Below are positions 61,823-64,000 of a DNA stretch of 64,000 nt, in pieces (within the stretch, counting starts at the first letter, position 1; the number at the start of each line of letters is the position of its first letter). The notes beneath the pieces are model-generated. The model was not told the origin of the DNA, did not search any database, and saw only the letters and a program-made list of their open reading frames with translations. The position numbers were made by a program, and so were the translations under genes. The stretch lies in the NCBI GenBank assembly GCA_903642215.1, contig CAHJWG010000001.1:310001-374000 (forward strand), written 5' to 3'. This DNA is from Sphingobacteriaceae bacterium (lineage in GTDB: Bacteria; Bacteroidota; Bacteroidia; Sphingobacteriales; Sphingobacteriaceae).

Positions 61823-62518
61823 TTAATCACTATAACGGTCATTCCGCCAGGGATAAGCCGTGTTAGAGTAGCCGCGATCTTCCCAGAAACCAGGTTCGTC
61901 TTTGGTTAAAAACCGGATGCGTTTTATCCATTTAGAGCCTTTCCAGGCGTAAAGCTGCGGCGTAATCATGCGCACCGGCCCGCCATGTTCTCGCTGCAAA
62001 GGTTGTCCCTCAAAAGTATGTACCAGCAAAACATCCGGTTTTAATGCTTCTTCTATCGATAAATTGGTGGAGTAGGTATCGTAGCCGTAGCACATCAAAT
62101 GCGTAGCCGTTTCTTTAGGCTGAACCAAAGTGGCCAGATCGAGCAAACTCACACCTTTCCAGTGCATATTTAATTTAGACCAGGTGGTAACACAATGGAA
62201 ATCAGAAGTATCTTTGGTTTGCGGCAAATCCAGAAACTGTTTCCAGGTTAGCCTTACCGGGTTTTCAACTTCGCCGTCAATAGTTAAACGCCAGCGTTCT
62301 AACGGGATATTTGGCTGATAACCCAAATCCAAAACCGGCCATTTAGAGGTTACGGTTTGCCCGATCGGGATAGCAGGCATGCCGTGCCGGTTTAATTTGC
62401 CGCTGCCTTTTGGTGCATCATCTGCTACGGAAGGTGTTAGCTTCATTTTCTCTTCAAAACGGGCTTTCAGCTTCATCCGCGCTTCTATAATCCGGTTTAA
62501 TTTTTCTGAATCTTCCAT
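61823..62518 (-). CDS. Sulfite-oxidase-family molybdopterin oxidoreductase (YedY-like)
   Basis: A 231-residue protein of the oxidoreductase molybdopterin-binding family without signal peptide. Landmarks: RWRLTIDGEVENPVRLTWKQ, SDFHCVTTWSKLNMHWKGV (the Cys ligand of Mo in HCVT) and EHGGPVRMITPQLYAWKGSK. The lack of a heme or dimerisation domain fits the smaller SO-family cytoplasmic proteins. The substrate is unknown. Confidence 0.85.
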   Translation of the reverse strand: MEDSEKLNRIIEARMKLKARFEEKMKLTPSVADDAPKGSGKLNRHGMPAIPIGQTVTSKWPVLDLGYQPNIPLERWRLTIDGEVENPVRLTWKQFLDLPQTKDTSDFHCVTTWSKLNMHWKGVSLLDLATLVQPKETATHLMCYGYDTYSTNLSIEEALKPDVLLVHTFEGQPLQREHGGPVRMITPQLYAWKGSKWIKRIRFLTKDEPGFWEDRGYSNTAYPWRNDRYSD

Positions 62519-62551
62519 AACGATAGCTACAAAATTTAGTCGGTTTAGTTG

Positions 62552-62608
62552 GATGCTTCTTTTATCAACCTAATTTTTAACTGAATTTATAGTGATAAAA
62601 GAAGTATC
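62552..62608. repeat. Inverted pair of dispersed-motif copies
   Basis: GATGCTTCTTTTATCA (62552) and TGATAAAAGAAGTATC (62593) are opposed across 25 bases, with one mismatch, between two genes of the same strand. The pair could form a hairpin. Confidence 0.75.
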
Positions 62609-62613
62609 TGTTT

Positions 62614-63657
62614 TTAGGCTGGTACTGCTTCGCCGATTTCTTTTCGTACAGCCGGCGCAACCTGCGTTCCGAATAACTCAATCGCTTTTAAAACTTTTTG
62701 ATGCGGTATAAATCCGGTAACTAATTGTGCCAGGAAGCGTATGTTGCCGAACAATTCGTACTGGCCCATAATTTTATCAATCGCCTGCTGTACATTTCCA
62801 ACAACCAAAGGCCCGTTATTACGCAAATGTTCAAACTGCGCTTTGTTCATCGGCGACCAGCCCCTTTCTTTTCCAACGCGGTTCATCAAAATTTCGTAGG
62901 AAGGATAAAACTCGTTTGCAGCCTGTGCAGCATCTTCAGCCACATAAAACTGAGAACTAATGGCTAACTGTAGTTTACTAACATCATGACCGGCTTTTTG
63001 CGCTGCTTCCCGGTACAAATTTACAAACGGCACAAATTGTGCAGGCGCGCTGCCCAAAATGGCAATGGTTAACGGGAGGTTTAATTTACCTGCACGAACG
63101 GCAGAAGCAGGTGTGCCGCCAACGCCAAGCCAGATTGGGATGGAAGGTTGAACCGGGCGCGGATAAATACCCTGATTGTTTATCGGCGCGCGGTGTTTGC
63201 CTTTCCACGAAACCACTTCCTGCTTATTAATCTGTAGTAAAAGCTCTAATTTTTCGGTGAAAAGGGAATCGTAATCACTTAAATCATAACCGAATAACGG
63301 AAAAGACTCGATAAAAGAACCACGGCCGGCAATAATTTCTGCACGGCCGTTTGAAATTAAATCTACCGTAGCAAAATTTTGAAACGTTCTGACAGGATCA
63401 GCAGAACTTAAAACCGTTACAGAACTGGATAATCGGATATTTTTGGTGATTGCCGCAGCAGCCGCCATCATAATTTCCGGTGCAGAAATTACAAAATCTT
63501 CCCGGTGATGCTCGCCGAAGGCAAACACATCCAGGCCAACTTCATCGGCCAGCTTTACTTCTTCCAATAATTCCTGTACGCGCTGCTGGGCATGCACTGC
63601 TTTTCCGGCTACCCGGTCCGGCTGTACTTCTCCAAATGTACTGATCCCTAATTCCAT
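62614..63657 (-). CDS. LLM-class flavin-dependent oxidoreductase
   Basis: A 347-residue luciferase-like protein with KLADEVGLDVFAFGEHHREDFVIS, TVLSSADPVRTFQNFATVDL and IIAGRGSFIESFPLFGYDLSDYD. It binds FMN or F420 and oxidises a small organic compound, often with a partner reductase; the substrate is unknown. It follows a motif inverted pair. Confidence 0.88.
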   Translation of the reverse strand: MELGISTFGEVQPDRVAGKAVHAQQRVQELLEEVKLADEVGLDVFAFGEHHREDFVISAPEIMMAAAAAITKNIRLSSSVTVLSSADPVRTFQNFATVDLISNGRAEIIAGRGSFIESFPLFGYDLSDYDSLFTEKLELLLQINKQEVVSWKGKHRAPINNQGIYPRPVQPSIPIWLGVGGTPASAVRAGKLNLPLTIAILGSAPAQFVPFVNLYREAAQKAGHDVSKLQLAISSQFYVAEDAAQAANEFYPSYEILMNRVGKERGWSPMNKAQFEHLRNNGPLVVGNVQQAIDKIMGQYELFGNIRFLAQLVTGFIPHQKVLKAIELFGTQVAPAVRKEIGEAVPA

Positions 63658-63895
63658 TGTTTTTCCTTTAAATAATGTTTAAACAACTTTACCTTTAAAA
63701 TACAAATACTTCTTTTAAAGGTAAAAATTTATCCCGTCAAATTTACATGTTTAAACACATAAAAGAAAATTAATAATGATTTTTAGGTGATAAAAGAAGC
63801 ATGGCAACTAACTGCCGGTTCTAAAAACAATTCGGGGCTTTCGCTATTAAACAAGATCAAATACAGCACATCGTTTACCTAAAAACATAAAACAT

Positions 63896-64000
63896 ATGAG
63901 CATTACATTAGATCAGGCCGAAAAATTATCCGAAGCGGCAAAAGCAAAAGCAAAAGAAATTGGCGTACCGATGAATATTGCCATCGTAGATGAAGGCGCA
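63896..64000 (+). CDS. GlcG/HbpS-like heme-binding family protein, start only
   Basis: The final 105 bases open with ATG at 63896 and read LDQAEKLSEAAKAKAKEIGV, then PMNIAIVDEGA, the typical start of the DUF336 (GlcG/HbpS) family. The rest is outside the window. It is divergent from the LLM gene; a dispersed-motif copy lies 94 bases upstream. Confidence 0.75.
   Translation, partial: MSITLDQAEKLSEAAKAKAKEIGVPMNIAIVDEGA

Larger units (their letters stand above)
655..63803. repeat. Dispersed hyper-abundant motif TAAAARMAGYAT (DUS-like), about 54 exact copies
   Basis: Hand-counted exact copies, given as the start of the 15-mer that includes two bases before the core. Plus orientation: 2918, 3416, 4159, 6196, 7152, 8331, 9451, 10764, 11758, 12852, 15100, 16176, 16809, 20347, 22897, 27777, 29337, 33621, 35096, 38657, 39228, 40055, 41040, 44443, 46998, 48867, 48886, 51446, 53216, 53323, 54666, 61804, 62594, 63789. 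Minus orientation: 655, 5955, 7135, 18210, 23590, 24054, 25415, 27116, 27203, 27887, 29365, 32311, 36663, 37867, 41375, 42894, 51415, 56686, 62552, 63705. Typical forms are GATAAAAGAAGCATC, GATAAAAACAGCATC, GATAAAAACAGTATC and GATAAAAGAAGTATC. Near copies with one or two changes occur at about 4301, 7741, 12999, 20101, 20168, 22796, 23986, 25752, 28083, 39586, 40238, 40572, 45486, 56703, 57005, 58637 and 62041. Copies fall both inside genes and in spacers; spacers are enriched. Counting was by eye, so a few may be missed. Confidence 0.92.

Noticed and set aside
655-63803. Motif as a protein-level repeat (KEAS, DKNSI, MLLLR)
   Set aside because: The same DNA word is read in different frames, on both strands and in non-coding spacers, so the protein words are by-products.
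655-63803. Motif as KOPS or Chi-type polar site
   Set aside because: With 34 copies in one orientation and 20 in the other, the strand bias in this window is weak; a whole-chromosome skew test is still needed to exclude it.

Overview
The window looks like the chromosome of a Bacteroidota bacterium, most likely Sphingobacteriaceae (Mucilaginibacter/Pedobacter-like). The evidence is a low-to-moderate G+C content, Bacteroidota-type -7 promoter elements (TAnnTTTG) in front of several genes, a TonB-dependent receptor under a TPP riboswitch, many secreted lipoproteins, and families typical of the phylum (Smr/DUF2027, PafA, DHA2/HlyD/TolC operon, Uma2, ORF6N). I found no tRNA, rRNA, IS transposase or CRISPR array.

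Layout. 1-12.3 kb: a truncated PAS histidine kinase, Smr/DUF2027 protein, ArnT-like glycosyltransferase, a RelE-type toxin-antitoxin pair, cobA, an SMP-30 protein, a tandem Uma2 duplication, FKBP, aspS, DoxX, a lipoprotein and an ORF6N protein. 12.4-21.1 kb: a thiamine region (TPP riboswitch, thiamine TonB receptor, PnuT, and further on PafA phosphatase, ThiE and a probable thiamine pyrophosphokinase) interrupted by an acyl-CoA-dehydrogenase-like gene and a DUF433/PIN-like pair. 21.2-29.3 kb: epimerase, OmpA lipoprotein, a decayed toxin-antitoxin locus, YfiT/DinB protein, two tandem secreted amidases and a secreted FAD oxidoreductase. 29.7-34.3 kb: a TetR-controlled efflux operon (TolC, HlyD, DHA2 MFS) with a palindromic operator. 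34.4-45.5 kb: mazEF, a large PIG-L protein, a sigma/anti-sigma pair, a gene-free repeat block, a histidine kinase with a DinB gene, gltX and an AmiD-like amidase. 45.5-48.8 kb: an AT-rich accessory or defence-like cluster (a DUF1828/DUF1829 gene pair and a methyltransferase-nuclease-PKD fusion). 49.2-56.9 kb: S9 peptidase, glnS, a sigma-54 response regulator with a tiny DHp-only partner, a porin-like protein and MOSC. 57-61.7 kb: a broken restriction-modification gene whose middle has been replaced by a three-gene cassette, then a repeat array flanking a GIY-YIG nuclease. 61.8-64 kb: molybdopterin oxidoreductase, LLM oxidoreductase and the start of a GlcG/HbpS-like gene.

The strongest unexplained signal is a short word, consensus TAAAARMAGYAT, usually preceded by GA, GG or GC and followed by C. 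I counted by eye about 54 exact copies (34 on the plus strand, 20 on the minus) plus about 18 near copies; chance would give well under one. It has two dialects (AAAAGAAG and AAAAACAG) and two endings (GCAT and GTAT). It occurs inside genes in several reading frames, in spacers, as start codons, and as inverted pairs that form terminator-like hairpins between convergent genes. This is the behaviour of DNA uptake sequences in Neisseria and Pasteurellaceae, but I know of no such system described for this phylum. Several other repeat families (palindromic units around a GIY-YIG gene, in-frame hairpin insertions in aspS and a restriction gene) make this a repeat-rich genome.
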